From: Hyphomicrobiales bacterium
Lineage (GTDB): Bacteria; Pseudomonadota; Alphaproteobacteria; Rhizobiales; Rhizobiaceae
Assembly: GCA_900472575.1 (NCBI GenBank)
Contig: UCIV01000027.1
Span: 62,001 to 126,000 of the forward strand
DNA length: 64,000 nt
Direction: 5' to 3'
In this document: piece by piece, positions 34,849-43,749 of the stretch
Layout of the letters: each line of letters starts with the position of its first letter
Numbering within the stretch: the stretch's first letter is position 1
The notes under the pieces: model-generated
The model's database searches: none
Told to the model about the DNA's origin: nothing
The model's input: the letters and a program-made list of their open reading frames with translations, nothing else
Made by a program: the position numbers and the translations under genes

Positions 34849-35442
34849 TTGTCCGATAGAACCTTGATCGTCTTCCTGCATGGGATCGGTGCCTCAGGCG
34901 CGCAGCTCATGCCGCTGGCATCGTCCTGGCGCGCCAGCCTTCCTGACACGCGCTTTACTGCTCCAGATGCCCCGATGCATCACAGGTACGGACATCAGTG
35001 GTTCAGCACGGAGGGCAATCCACTCGATCCGGAGCGTATCGAAAGAGCCAGAAAAGCATTCGACGGACTTGTCAACGACGTCGTCCGTCGGGAAGGGTTC
35101 GCGGACGCCCACGATCGGATCGCCTTCGTCGGCGTCTCGCAAGGCGCCATCGTCGCGCTCGACGCCGTTGCCTCGGGACGGTGGAAGGTCGGGGCACTGG
35201 TCGCGTTCTCCGGCCTGCTTCCCCCACAGCCGGTTTCGCCTGCGAGCAAAAGCACGCCGGTGCTTCTGGTCCACGGAGAGAACGACACCACCATCCCTCC
35301 CATGGCCTCGCGGCTTGCGGCCGCGCAGCTCGCAGCGGCCGGCTTCAACGTCGAGCTCGATGTCGAGCGGGGCACTGGACACACGATTTCCAGCATCGGC
35401 GCTCAAAAGGCGCTGTCTTTTCTGAAGAAGACCCTGCTGTAG
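34849..35442 (+). CDS. alpha/beta hydrolase, carboxylesterase/phospholipase type
   Basis: 197 residues, TTG start. Serine hydrolase of the small esterase family (YpfH/acyl-protein thioesterase style): oxyanion segment FLHGIGASG, nucleophile Ser in GVSQGA, Asp in HGENDTTIP, His in GTGHTIS. No signal peptide, so cytoplasmic. The substrate is probably a short acyl ester; a precise role is not visible. It sits alone between the stress genes and the HARP-like gene. Confidence 0.85.
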   Translation: MSDRTLIVFLHGIGASGAQLMPLASSWRASLPDTRFTAPDAPMHHRYGHQWFSTEGNPLDPERIERARKAFDGLVNDVVRREGFADAHDRIAFVGVSQGAIVALDAVASGRWKVGALVAFSGLLPPQPVSPASKSTPVLLVHGENDTTIPPMASRLAAAQLAAAGFNVELDVERGTGHTISSIGAQKALSFLKKTLL

Positions 35443-35478
35443 TCGCAACTCGACAGCGGGGCGGATCGTTCGTCTTCC

Positions 35479-36381
35479 ATGACCGATGACAACCAGGAAC
35501 AGGCTGAGGCCGACCGCCCACCACAGGAGACGGTTTCCTTTACGTTCGACCGGATGACCGTCGCGCGTTTCAGGGAGACCTTCCCCAATGCCAGGTGGAG
35601 TGATCGCCTTCAGGCCTGGACGGTGCCCGGCAAGACGGCTCGCAAGCGCATCGACCGGTGGCTCGCGACGGAAGCCGACCGCCGGAAACCCTACGAAGAG
35701 GAGCGCGGCCGCGATGCCTTCGAGTTCGAGCCGATCCTGAGCCCGTACCTGCAAGTGTTCGATGGCGGTTTTCGCATAAGGACACCGTATTCCAGAACTG
35801 TTGTTGATGAGCTCCGGCAGGTGCCATTCGCGCGATGGAACGGTGAGGACAAAGTGTGGGAAATCCCGTTCGCTTCATATGATGATCTTCAGCACCGTTG
35901 GGAGACAATCGAGGAAGCTGCGAAACGGTCAGAGCCCGAAGAACGCCGCAAGCGTGCCGAGGCCCGCAGGGGGACAGAGGAGGAAGCTAAAGCCAAACGT
36001 CGAACGACCGAACGCAAGAAGCGGAGATTGCCTGTGTCGAGCGACGACCTCCCGCCCCTTGGCCGGCCGGTGGCAACAGCAGCGTATGGGATCGTCGTCA
36101 TCACCGATGTGTCGGGCGAGATCGTTGATCCCGAAGAGGTCGCGGAACATCATCCGGCCGCGACTGAAGAGCATGTGTGGGCCGGGTGGAGACCCGCGAC
36201 CCTTGATGAGCTCGTCCATACCTGGCCCGCGAGGTCAGGGCCTGGGGAATACGAGCGGCTTAGGGGATGGTGGAACCCGACACTCGACGAGCTCCGAGAA
36301 TCAAGAAGGGCCGCCAAATCTCGCGAACGACGGAAATCGGAGTCCGCAGGTACCGCGCGCCGCGACGATGACGCCCTTTAG
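35479..36381 (+). CDS. hypothetical protein with two HARP-like repeats
   Basis: 300 residues. Two similar segments, FRETFPNARWSDRLQAWTVP (about 32-51) and LRQVPFARWNGEDKVWEIPF (about 111-131), resemble the HARP motif that binds single/double-strand DNA junctions in SMARCAL1-type enzymes. A long charged helix rich in Glu/Arg (about 145-185) follows, then a Trp-rich C-terminal part (WAGWRPATLDELVH, RLRGWWNPTLDELRE). The HARP likeness is by eye and moderate. Located just upstream of the LexA-controlled imu genes, in keeping with a DNA-repair role, which is inference. Confidence 0.6.
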   Translation: MTDDNQEQAEADRPPQETVSFTFDRMTVARFRETFPNARWSDRLQAWTVPGKTARKRIDRWLATEADRRKPYEEERGRDAFEFEPILSPYLQVFDGGFRIRTPYSRTVVDELRQVPFARWNGEDKVWEIPFASYDDLQHRWETIEEAAKRSEPEERRKRAEARRGTEEEAKAKRRTTERKKRRLPVSSDDLPPLGRPVATAAYGIVVITDVSGEIVDPEEVAEHHPAATEEHVWAGWRPATLDELVHTWPARSGPGEYERLRGWWNPTLDELRESRRAAKSRERRKSESAGTARRDDDAL

Positions 36382-36519
36382 CGAGTGAAAAAAATGAGTC
36401 GGGGCAAATACTTGGCGCCACGTGGCTAGGTGGCTGATTCGCTTGGTGATTCGAATATCGGCGTTTCAGTCGGCCCTAATTTATCCTCCGGAAGCCCGCT
36501 TGACTCTTTTCTGGCAACG

Positions 36520-36534
36520 GAACAAAAAGAGAAC
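36520..36534 (+). promoter_or_regulatory. LexA box upstream of imuA
   Basis: GAAC-AAAAAGA-GAAC: an exact alphaproteobacterial SOS box (GAAC-N7-GAAC), 59 bases before the imuA start. Expect LexA repression relieved by DNA damage. Confidence 0.85.
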
Positions 36535-36593
36535 CTCCATAATTTGAGGGGCATGAAGTCCCGTGCAACGCGAGCTGAGGAGGTCCGTGAACG

Positions 36594-37352
36594 ATGTCGC
36601 GCGCCCATAATCCTCGGGTCATCGAGGAACTGAGAGACCGCATCGCCCACCTGGAGGGAAGTGCGGCGAAGAAAGCCATTGTGCTGCCTTTCGGCGTTCG
36701 CGAGATGGACGAGCGACTACCGGGAGGCGGGCTATCATATGGCGCGCTCCACGAGGTCGCCGGTGGCGGAGCCGGCACGGTGGACGGCGCGGCGGCAGCG
36801 TTGTTTGCAGCTGGCATTGCCGCGCGCTCGAAGGGCAAGGTCCTTTGGTGCCTGACGAGGCCTGACCTCTTCTTCCCCGCTATTGCCCAAGCCGGCCTTC
36901 ATCCCGACCGTGTGATCTTCTGCGAAGGCGACAAGGAGGAGGATGTCCTGGCGTCCATGGAAGAAGGGCTTTCCTTTGGTGGCCTGGCAGCAGTGGTAGG
37001 CGAACTGGTTCGATTGCCGATGGTGGCCTCCCGCCGGCTGCAGCTGGCCGCCGAAAAAACCGGAACCATGGGGCTCGTCGTCCGGCGATGGCGGCGGCAG
37101 ACGGAAGCGTCGGATTTCGGCAATCCCACAGCCTCGACGACACGGTGGAGGGTGAGCGTGCTTCCGTCGGAGGCACTGCCAGTGGCAGGCGTCGGCCGGG
37201 CCCGATGGCTGTTGGAATTGATGCGCGTGAAAGCAGGCGAGTGTGCTGAGTTTGAAATAGGAGCCTGTGATGCCAAGGGTCGTGTGTGTCTATTTCCCCA
37301 ATCTGCCAACAGACCGGATACGTCGACATGGAGAGGGAGCCGTGCCAGCTGA
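36594..37352 (+). CDS. imuA: ImuA, RecA/SulA-like mutasome factor
   Basis: 252 residues. ImuA proteins have a degenerate RecA-like fold and, with ImuB and DnaE2, carry out SOS mutagenic translesion synthesis. Seen: VIEELRDRIAHLEG, REMDERLPGGGLSYGALHEV (RecA-like N-terminal part of the core), GKVLWCLTRPDLFFPAIAQA, and FGGLAAVVGELVRLPMVASR. No intact Walker A. Follows a LexA box. Its last 83 bases overlap the start of imuB in another frame. Confidence 0.9.
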   Translation: MSRAHNPRVIEELRDRIAHLEGSAAKKAIVLPFGVREMDERLPGGGLSYGALHEVAGGGAGTVDGAAAALFAAGIAARSKGKVLWCLTRPDLFFPAIAQAGLHPDRVIFCEGDKEEDVLASMEEGLSFGGLAAVVGELVRLPMVASRRLQLAAEKTGTMGLVVRRWRRQTEASDFGNPTASTTRWRVSVLPSEALPVAGVGRARWLLELMRVKAGECAEFEIGACDAKGRVCLFPQSANRPDTSTWRGSRAS

Positions 37353-38784
37353 TCAGCCGCTCGTCGTCATTTCGAAATCAGGGTCGAAACGCTGGATCTC
37401 GGCGGCTGATACCGCCGCGCGCAAACTTGGCCTCAAGGTCGGCATGCCGGCAAGCAAAGCCCAGGCCGTGGTGGCCAACCTCACGATGATCGATGCGGAT
37501 CCGGCTGCGGATGCTGCTGCCCTTGAGCGGCTCGCGCTGTGGGCGCTCCGCCAGTACAGCCCGGTCGTTGCCGTCGATGGCACGGACGGTATCGTCATGG
37601 ACACCGAAGGGGCGGACCACCTGCAGGGCGGAGAAGATCTGCTGATCTCAGGGTTGGTCAACGGCTTGAGAGGGCGGGGCCTGACCGCACGTGCCGCCGT
37701 CGCCGATACCTGGGGAGCAGCGCATGCGATCACCCGCGTGACGTCGGCTGAAACGACGGTTGTCCCGGTGGGCGGCGTTGCGAAAGCGGTCATCGCCCTG
37801 CCGATCCACTGTCTGCGTCTTCCAGCAGACACCATCCATGGGCTGCGGGTGATGGGGGTCGAGACGGTTGGTGAACTCTCCGCCATGCCGCGTGCCCCCG
37901 TGGCGCTAAGATATGGGCCCGAAGTTGGCCGGCGGCTGGATCAGCTCTTTGGGCGAATGGCAGAACCGATCGAGCCCCTGCGCACTCCCGAGCTTGTAGA
38001 GGCGGCGAAGACCTTTCAGGAGCCGATCGGGGCGGCGGAGACGATCGCCAAATATGTGCGACGACTGGTCGGCGAACTGACCTCCAGGCTGGAGACACGC
38101 GGTCTCGGCGTCAGGCGTTCCGATCTCGTCATCCACCGCGTCGACAATACCCGCCAGTGCATTCGAGCCGGCTTGGCAAAACCGGTGCGTGACCCGGCTC
38201 GACTTTCAAAACTTCTCTGCGACCGCATTGAGAAGATCGATCCCGGCTTCGGCATCGAACGGCTGGTGCTTGTCGCCATCATGGCAGAACCGCTCGAGGA
38301 GCGACAAGCTGCATCCTCCCTGATCGAAGAACCCGTGGTCGACGTGACGCCGCTTGTCGACATTCTAGGCAATCGCGGCCAGCGGCTTTACCGGGTCACG
38401 CCCGTCGCCTCCGACGTTCCCGAACGATCGGTCATGCGCGTCGGCCCGACGGCGGACGAAACCGGGGCGACATGGGCTGCCAAATGGCCGAGGCCGTCGC
38501 GGCTGCTGGCGAACCCGGAACGGATCGACGTCACTGCTCTGCTTCCCGACCAGCCGCCGGCCGTGTTCACCTGGCGCGGAAAGCGTCGTCGGGTGAAGCG
38601 GGCAGACGGGCCGGAGCGGATATTCGGCGAGTGGTGGCTTCGCCCGAGAGAACATGCCGCCGTTCGCGACTATTTCGTGGTCGAGGACGAGGCAGGTGAA
38701 CGCTACTGGGTTTATCGCGCCGGTGATGGAGTGGATGCCGAAACGGGCTCACACCTCTGGTTTCTGCATGGGGTGTTCGGATGA
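37270..38784 (+). CDS. imuB: ImuB, catalytically inactive Y-family polymerase-like protein
   Basis: 504 residues from ATG 37270 (a GTG at 37267 is adjacent). Y-family fold, but the catalytic acidic residues of true polymerases are absent: DxD is replaced by VYFPNLPTDR at the N-terminus, and the SxDE motif by VDGTDGIVMDTEG. The C-terminal part has the little-finger-like region (LTSRLETRGLGVRR) and the ImuB tail WWLRPREHAAVRDYF. ImuB bridges DnaE2, ImuA and the beta clamp. Overlaps imuA by 83 bases and the dnaE2 start by four. Confidence 0.9.
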   Translation: MPRVVCVYFPNLPTDRIRRHGEGAVPADQPLVVISKSGSKRWISAADTAARKLGLKVGMPASKAQAVVANLTMIDADPAADAAALERLALWALRQYSPVVAVDGTDGIVMDTEGADHLQGGEDLLISGLVNGLRGRGLTARAAVADTWGAAHAITRVTSAETTVVPVGGVAKAVIALPIHCLRLPADTIHGLRVMGVETVGELSAMPRAPVALRYGPEVGRRLDQLFGRMAEPIEPLRTPELVEAAKTFQEPIGAAETIAKYVRRLVGELTSRLETRGLGVRRSDLVIHRVDNTRQCIRAGLAKPVRDPARLSKLLCDRIEKIDPGFGIERLVLVAIMAEPLEERQAASSLIEEPVVDVTPLVDILGNRGQRLYRVTPVASDVPERSVMRVGPTADETGATWAAKWPRPSRLLANPERIDVTALLPDQPPAVFTWRGKRRRVKRADGPERIFGEWWLRPREHAAVRDYFVVEDEAGERYWVYRAGDGVDAETGSHLWFLHGVFG

Positions 38785-41700
38785 GATATGCAGAGCTCCA
38801 GGTCACCACGCATTTCTCGTTCCTGCGCGGAGCGAGTTCGGCCGAGGAACTGTTTGCAACCGCGGCAGCGCTTGGCATCGACGCCCTTGGCGTGGTCGAT
38901 CGCAACTCGCTTGCCGGTATCGTGCGGGCCTGGGAGGCGGCAAAGACCACGGGCGTGCGACTGGTCGTCGGCTGTCGGCTCGATCTTTCCGACGGCATGT
39001 CTATCCTGGTCTACCCCACCGATCGGCCAGCTTATTCGAGACTGACGCGTCTGCTTTCGCTCGGCAAGAGCCGGGGCGGCAAGGGCAAGTGCATTCTCGA
39101 TCTGTCGGATGTGGAAGCCTACAGCGCCGGCCTGATTGCCATCCTTGTCCCGGACGAGGCTGACGAGACCACTGCAGGCCAGCTCAGGAAGATCGCTGCG
39201 ATCTTCGGGGACAGGGCCTACATCTCACTGTGCCTGCGGCGTCGTCCGAACGACCGTCTCCGGCTTCACAATCTTTCCAACATGGCGGCGAGACATAAGG
39301 TCAAAACGGTCGTCACCAACGACGTGTTGTTTCATGACCCCAGCCGCCGGCAGCTACAGGACATCGTCACCTGCATCCGCAATCGCGCCACGATCGACAG
39401 CGTCGGCTTCGATCGCGAGCGGCATGCCGATCGCTTCCTGAAAGCACCGGAAGAAATGCACCGGCTGTTTTCCGAGTATCCGGAAGCACTGGCGCGAACC
39501 CGCGAAATCGTCGATCGCTGTCGTTTCGACATGAGCGAGCTTCAGTATCAATATCCCGAAGAGGCGCTGGTGCCGGGCCTCGATGCGCAGCAGTCGCTGA
39601 CCAAGTTCGCCTGGGAGGGCGCCGCAAGTCGATACCCCGAGGGGATCCCGGACAAGGTCCGTAAGGCGATCCTGCATGAGCTCGAACTCATCCGGGTGAT
39701 GAAATACGCACCGTACTTTCTCACCGTCTGCAGCATCGTCCGGTTTGCCAGGTCGCAAGGCATTCTCTGCCAGGGAAGGGGGTCAGCCGCGAACTCGGCT
39801 GTCTGCTACTGTCTTGGCATCACCAGCATCAATCCGGAGACGGGTGACCTGCTGTTCGAGCGTTTCGTCTCGATGGAACGCGACGAGCCACCGGATATCG
39901 ACGTCGACTTCGAGCATGCTCGTCGCGAGGAGGTCATCCAGTGGATCTACGAGACCTATGGCCGCTCACGCTCTGCACTCTGTTCCACCGTCACCCGCTA
40001 TCGCGCCAAGGGCGCGCTGCGTGATGTCGGCAAGGCCTTGGGGTTGCCTGAAGACCTGATTACCCAGCTCTCTTCCGGCGTCTGGGGCTGGTCGGAGGGC
40101 GTCGGCGAAAAGCAGCTCATAGACAACAACATGAACATGGCCGACTACCGCCTGAAGCTGGCACTGGACCTTAGCGCCCAGCTGATGGGCGCGCCGCGTC
40201 ATCTCGGCCAGCATCCAGGCGGCTTCGTCCTGACCCAGGACCGGCTCGACGACCTGGTGCCGATCGAACCGGCGACCATGAAGGACCGCCAGGTGGTGGA
40301 ATGGGACAAGGACGATATCGAGGCGCTCAAATTCATGAAGGTCGACGTGCTGGCGCTCGGCATGCTGACCTGCATGGCGAAATCGTTCGAGCTGATGAAG
40401 GAGCACAAGAACATTCCGATGGGCCTGTCCGATGTCGAGCATGAGGACCCGGCCACTTACGCGATGATCCGCAAGGCCGACACGCTCGGCACGTTCCAGA
40501 TCGAGAGTCGCGCGCAGATGGCGATGCTGCCGCGCCTGAAGCCCCGGACGTTTTACGACCTGGTCGTCCAGGTGGCGATCGTCAGGCCCGGACCCATTCA
40601 GGGCGATATGGTGCATCCGTATCTGAGGCGGCGCGAAGGCAAGGAGAAGGTCGAGTACCCAACCCCCGAACTGGAAGCCGTTCTTGGAAAGACGCTCGGC
40701 GTCCCGCTGTTTCAGGAGAGCGCGATGAAGGTCGCCATGACCTGTGCGGGCTTTACCGCCGGCGAAGCCGACCAATTGCGTCGCGCCATGGCGACGTTCA
40801 AGTTCACGGGCGGAGTCTCGAAGTTCAAGGACAAGCTCGTCGATGGCATGGTCAGGAACGGCTACACCCGCGAATTCGCGGAGAAAACCTTCACCCAGCT
40901 CGAAGGCTTCGGCTCCTATGGCTTTCCGGAAAGCCATGCCGCGAGCTTCGCGCTGATCGCCTACGCGAGTTCATGGGTGAAGTGCCACCATCCGGATGTT
41001 TTCTGTGCCGCCCTGCTCAATAGCCAGCCGATGGGGTTCTACAGCGTCGCGCAGATCGTCCAAGATGCCCGAAACCACGGCGTGGAGGTCCGCCCCGTCT
41101 GTGTGAACAGGTCCCGCTGGGACTGCACGATGGAACGGATCGGCAATTCCGACCGGTTTGCTGTCAGGCTTGGCATGCGTGTCGTGAAGGGACTGTCCAC
41201 CAACGATGCGGCCCGGATCATCCTGGCTCGGGCAGACCAGCCGTTCGCATCGGCCGACGACATGTGGCGACGTTCCAGCGTATCTCCGTCTTCGCTGGTG
41301 AAGCTGGCCGAGGCAGATGCTTTCCTACCGTCGCTGCACCTGGAACGGCGGCAGGCGCTCTGGGACATCAAGGCGCTCCGGGATGAACCGCTGGAACTCT
41401 GGGCGGCGGCCGCTGAGCGCGAAGCCAAGGTCATCGCCGAGATGCAGGAACCCGAAGTAGCTCTGAAATCGATGACCGAGGGCAGGGAAGTCGTCGAGGA
41501 CTACTCGCACACGGGTCTCACATTGCGAGCGCACCCGGTGTCGTTTCTCCGAAAAGACCTCGACCGCAAAGGGATCGTCACCTGCGCCGAGGCGATGGGA
41601 CAACGCGATGGGAGATGGCTTTGGACGGCCGGCCTCGTTCTCGTGCGACAGCGACCGGGATCGGCGAAGGGCGTGATGTTCCTTACGCTGGAAGACGAGA

Positions 41701-42047
41701 CGGGAATCGTCAACGCGGTCGTCTGGCCATCGCTATTTGAACGCCAACGGCGGGTCCTAATGACCGCGAGCATGATGGCCATCAACGGACGCATCCAACG
41801 GGAAGGCGAGGTTGTTCACCTCGTTGCCCAACGGCTGTTCGATTTTTCCACCGACCTGGCGAGCGTTGGCAACCGCGACAGTGTCCTCGGCGACTTCCCG
41901 CTTCCCCATGGTCGCGGCGATCAGGTCAAGCATGGCGGAGGCCCCGATCCACGGGATAATCCCAAGCCTGCCGTGCAGGCACGTGACATCTATATCCCTG
42001 ATCTCCATATCGATAATTTGAAGATCAAATCCAGAAACTTCCATTGA
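38781..42047 (+). CDS. dnaE2: DnaE2 (ImuC), error-prone DNA polymerase III alpha
   Basis: 1,088 residues, full length for the family. PHP domain at the start (HTHFSFLRGASSAEELFATA), polymerase palm with PDIDVDF at 371-377 (catalytic Asp372/374 region), fingers (RPGPIQGDMVHPYLRRR), tandem helix-hairpin-helix, and a C-terminal OB fold (VTCAEAMGQRDGRWLW). ATGA overlap with imuB. This cassette makes the SOS-induced translesion polymerase that causes mutagenesis in alphaproteobacteria. It ends 10 bases before the degenerate SRAP gene. Confidence 0.95.
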   Translation: MRYAELQVTTHFSFLRGASSAEELFATAAALGIDALGVVDRNSLAGIVRAWEAAKTTGVRLVVGCRLDLSDGMSILVYPTDRPAYSRLTRLLSLGKSRGGKGKCILDLSDVEAYSAGLIAILVPDEADETTAGQLRKIAAIFGDRAYISLCLRRRPNDRLRLHNLSNMAARHKVKTVVTNDVLFHDPSRRQLQDIVTCIRNRATIDSVGFDRERHADRFLKAPEEMHRLFSEYPEALARTREIVDRCRFDMSELQYQYPEEALVPGLDAQQSLTKFAWEGAASRYPEGIPDKVRKAILHELELIRVMKYAPYFLTVCSIVRFARSQGILCQGRGSAANSAVCYCLGITSINPETGDLLFERFVSMERDEPPDIDVDFEHARREEVIQWIYETYGRSRSALCSTVTRYRAKGALRDVGKALGLPEDLITQLSSGVWGWSEGVGEKQLIDNNMNMADYRLKLALDLSAQLMGAPRHLGQHPGGFVLTQDRLDDLVPIEPATMKDRQVVEWDKDDIEALKFMKVDVLALGMLTCMAKSFELMKEHKNIPMGLSDVEHEDPATYAMIRKADTLGTFQIESRAQMAMLPRLKPRTFYDLVVQVAIVRPGPIQGDMVHPYLRRREGKEKVEYPTPELEAVLGKTLGVPLFQESAMKVAMTCAGFTAGEADQLRRAMATFKFTGGVSKFKDKLVDGMVRNGYTREFAEKTFTQLEGFGSYGFPESHAASFALIAYASSWVKCHHPDVFCAALLNSQPMGFYSVAQIVQDARNHGVEVRPVCVNRSRWDCTMERIGNSDRFAVRLGMRVVKGLSTNDAARIILARADQPFASADDMWRRSSVSPSSLVKLAEADAFLPSLHLERRQALWDIKALRDEPLELWAAAAEREAKVIAEMQEPEVALKSMTEGREVVEDYSHTGLTLRAHPVSFLRKDLDRKGIVTCAEAMGQRDGRWLWTAGLVLVRQRPGSAKGVMFLTLEDETGIVNAVVWPSLFERQRRVLMTASMMAINGRIQREGEVVHLVAQRLFDFSTDLASVGNRDSVLGDFPLPHGRGDQVKHGGGPDPRDNPKPAVQARDIYIPDLHIDNLKIKSRNFH

Positions 42048-42057
42048 GGAAAGCACA

Positions 42058-42723
42058 GTGTCGCGCCTGTTTGCAGTGACCAAAACCCTGGAGGAGATTG
42101 TCGCCCATTTCGCGGTCGACATGGCGCCAGCGATTGAAGTGCCGAGCGAAACTGTCGAAGGGACCCACGGACTGATCGTGCTTGAGAAAGACGGGTTGAG
42201 GCTGTTGAAGTCGATCCCATGGGGCTTCCCGCGACAGACCCGCGAGATGCGACGTGAGGGTGAGCCCCCGAGCCGCATAGGCCTCGTTGCCGATCTTACC
42301 AATCCGCTTTGGGATCGCATCGTCGTCAACCCAAAATACCGCTGCCTTATTCCATTGACACACTTCGCCAACCCCGACGGTGTCAAAGGGTCAAAAACCC
42401 GATCGTGGTTTTCGAAGAACCGCCAACCTTTGATGGCCTGGGCAGGGTTCTGCAAGAACACCCCCGACTTCGGCCCGGTGTTCGCCGGCATGACGATGAC
42501 CGCCAACGAGAAGATCAGGCCATTCAACGATCGGATGCCCGTTTTGCTTAAGCCTGAGGAATACGAACGCTGGCTTCAGGGTTCGATCGAGGATGTCATC
42601 GCTTTGCAATTTCGCGAGCCGCCGCCATCCGACGACTTTGAAATCCTGCTTACGTGCGATCGCTGGCAAAGCGGGGTTTCCCCTGCCAAGGCTTCACCCC
42701 GTCGGGACAACATGCTTATGTAG
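42058..42723 (+). CDS. SRAP-family paralogue lacking catalytic residues
   Basis: 221 residues, GTG start. Overall SRAP (SOS response-associated peptidase, YedK/HMCES) fold: VAHFAVDMAP, SIPWGFP, CLIPLTHFA, PVFAGMTMTANEKI, NDRMPVLLKPEEYERWLQG. HMCES/YedK form a thiazolidine with abasic sites through Cys2, with Asn, Glu and His around it. Here residue 2 is Ser (MSRLF against MCNLY in the next gene), the Asn site is Gly/Leu (IGLVADL), the Glu is Asn105 (HFANPDG), and the His is Asn157 (FNDRMP). It therefore cannot form the crosslink in the usual way. 10 bases after dnaE2; 41 before the intact copy. Confidence 0.8.
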   Translation: MSRLFAVTKTLEEIVAHFAVDMAPAIEVPSETVEGTHGLIVLEKDGLRLLKSIPWGFPRQTREMRREGEPPSRIGLVADLTNPLWDRIVVNPKYRCLIPLTHFANPDGVKGSKTRSWFSKNRQPLMAWAGFCKNTPDFGPVFAGMTMTANEKIRPFNDRMPVLLKPEEYERWLQGSIEDVIALQFREPPPSDDFEILLTCDRWQSGVSPAKASPRRDNMLM

Positions 42724-42764
42724 CCGACGCTCGTGCTCGGGCTTCCAGTCGAAAGGTCTGCAGA

Positions 42765-43409
42765 ATGTGCAACTTGTACACCGTCCGTCTGTCTGCCGCG
42801 GAAGTGGCCGCGCACTTCCGCGTGCCGAACCCCATGCAATCGAATGCACCGGAGGAAGTCTATCCCGGCACGCCCGGGATGGTGGTGACGGAGAATGAAG
42901 GTGTGCGCGAGCTTCGCTCCATGGTCTGGGGCTTTCCGCTCCGCCTGAAAGGCATGAAGCCTGAGGCAAAGCCAAAACCTGTCAACAATATTGCTGACCT
43001 GGCGAAAGGCATGTGGGTCGGCCTGGCGCGAAAGCCGCAGTGGCGGTGCCTGATCCCCGTGACGGGCTTTGCCGAAGCCGAGGGTGAAAAGGGCAGGATG
43101 ACCCGGACGTGGTTCTCTTTGAAAGACCAGCCGATCTTCGCCTGGGCAGGGTTGTGGCGGATCAGCGACGAATGGGGTCCGGTCTACTCGGGAGTCATGA
43201 CGGACGCGAACGAAGCGATCCTCCCTGTCCACAATCGCATGCCTGTACTGCTGCATCCCGACGAGTACGAACAGTGGCTTCACGGTAGCTTCGAAGATGC
43301 GCTCGCATTCCAGAAGCGGACATTTCCGCCTGAGCTTGTGACGATGGAGCGGACCAACGAGTTATGGGCAAAGAAAAAGGCTGCGCCGGAGGCGCCTCTG
43401 CTGCTTTGA
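42765..43409 (+). CDS. SRAP-family protein (YedK/HMCES-like), intact
   Basis: 214 residues from ATG 42765. Cys2 (MCNLY), Asn74/75 (VNNIADL), Glu104 (GFAEAEG) and His156 (VHNRMPV) are all present. The protein senses abasic sites in single-stranded DNA by forming a covalent thiazolidine link and so shields them. Position after dnaE2 suggests induction in the same SOS operon, the usual reason for the family name. It is close in length and sequence to the degenerate copy before it, from which it probably arose by duplication. Confidence 0.9.
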   Translation: MCNLYTVRLSAAEVAAHFRVPNPMQSNAPEEVYPGTPGMVVTENEGVRELRSMVWGFPLRLKGMKPEAKPKPVNNIADLAKGMWVGLARKPQWRCLIPVTGFAEAEGEKGRMTRTWFSLKDQPIFAWAGLWRISDEWGPVYSGVMTDANEAILPVHNRMPVLLHPDEYEQWLHGSFEDALAFQKRTFPPELVTMERTNELWAKKKAAPEAPLLL

Positions 43410-43422
43410 TAACAACCTGCTT

Positions 43423-43749
43423 CTAGAGGCTTGCAAACCAGTCGGCATAGGGGGTGTTCTTCGCCATGTGCCTGTTATAGTCGGGCGCCCCGTCGTCCCA
43501 CCAGGGGTCGCCGCGCTCGCCGAGAGCAACTTTCGCCTGATTGACCAGATACCGGGCCGTCCTGATGGCTACCGGATCTCCCTTCGCGTCGCGAACGGCA
43601 CGTCTTGCTGACATCAGGTCCTTGACCAGCTTCTCTCGCGTGACGTCGTCAAGTGCCGGATTGCTCTTGCGCCACAGCCTGCCGCGCACCACGAAGTACC
43701 GGCCATCCGGCGTTTCCGGGTGGGCTGTGCTGTCGGATCGCTTTCTCAT
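43423..43749 (-). CDS. hypothetical protein, dinB operon
   Basis: 108 residues: RYFVVRGRLWRKSNPALDD, KLVKDLMSARRAVRDAKG, RYLVNQAKVALGERGDPWW, KNTPYADWFASL. Helical, charged, no signal or membrane segment. Strong conserved-looking Trp-rich end. The ATG overlaps the exonuclease stop by four bases (ATGA), so it is the third gene of the LexA-controlled unit dinB-exonuclease-this gene. Function unknown; a DNA-repair accessory role is inference from the operon. Confidence 0.7.
   Translation of the reverse strand: MRKRSDSTAHPETPDGRYFVVRGRLWRKSNPALDDVTREKLVKDLMSARRAVRDAKGDPVAIRTARYLVNQAKVALGERGDPWWDDGAPDYNRHMAKNTPYADWFASL

Noticed and set aside
39966..40937. 323-codon minus-strand frame inside dnaE2
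   Set aside because: Shadow of the polymerase domain; translation has no recognisable features.
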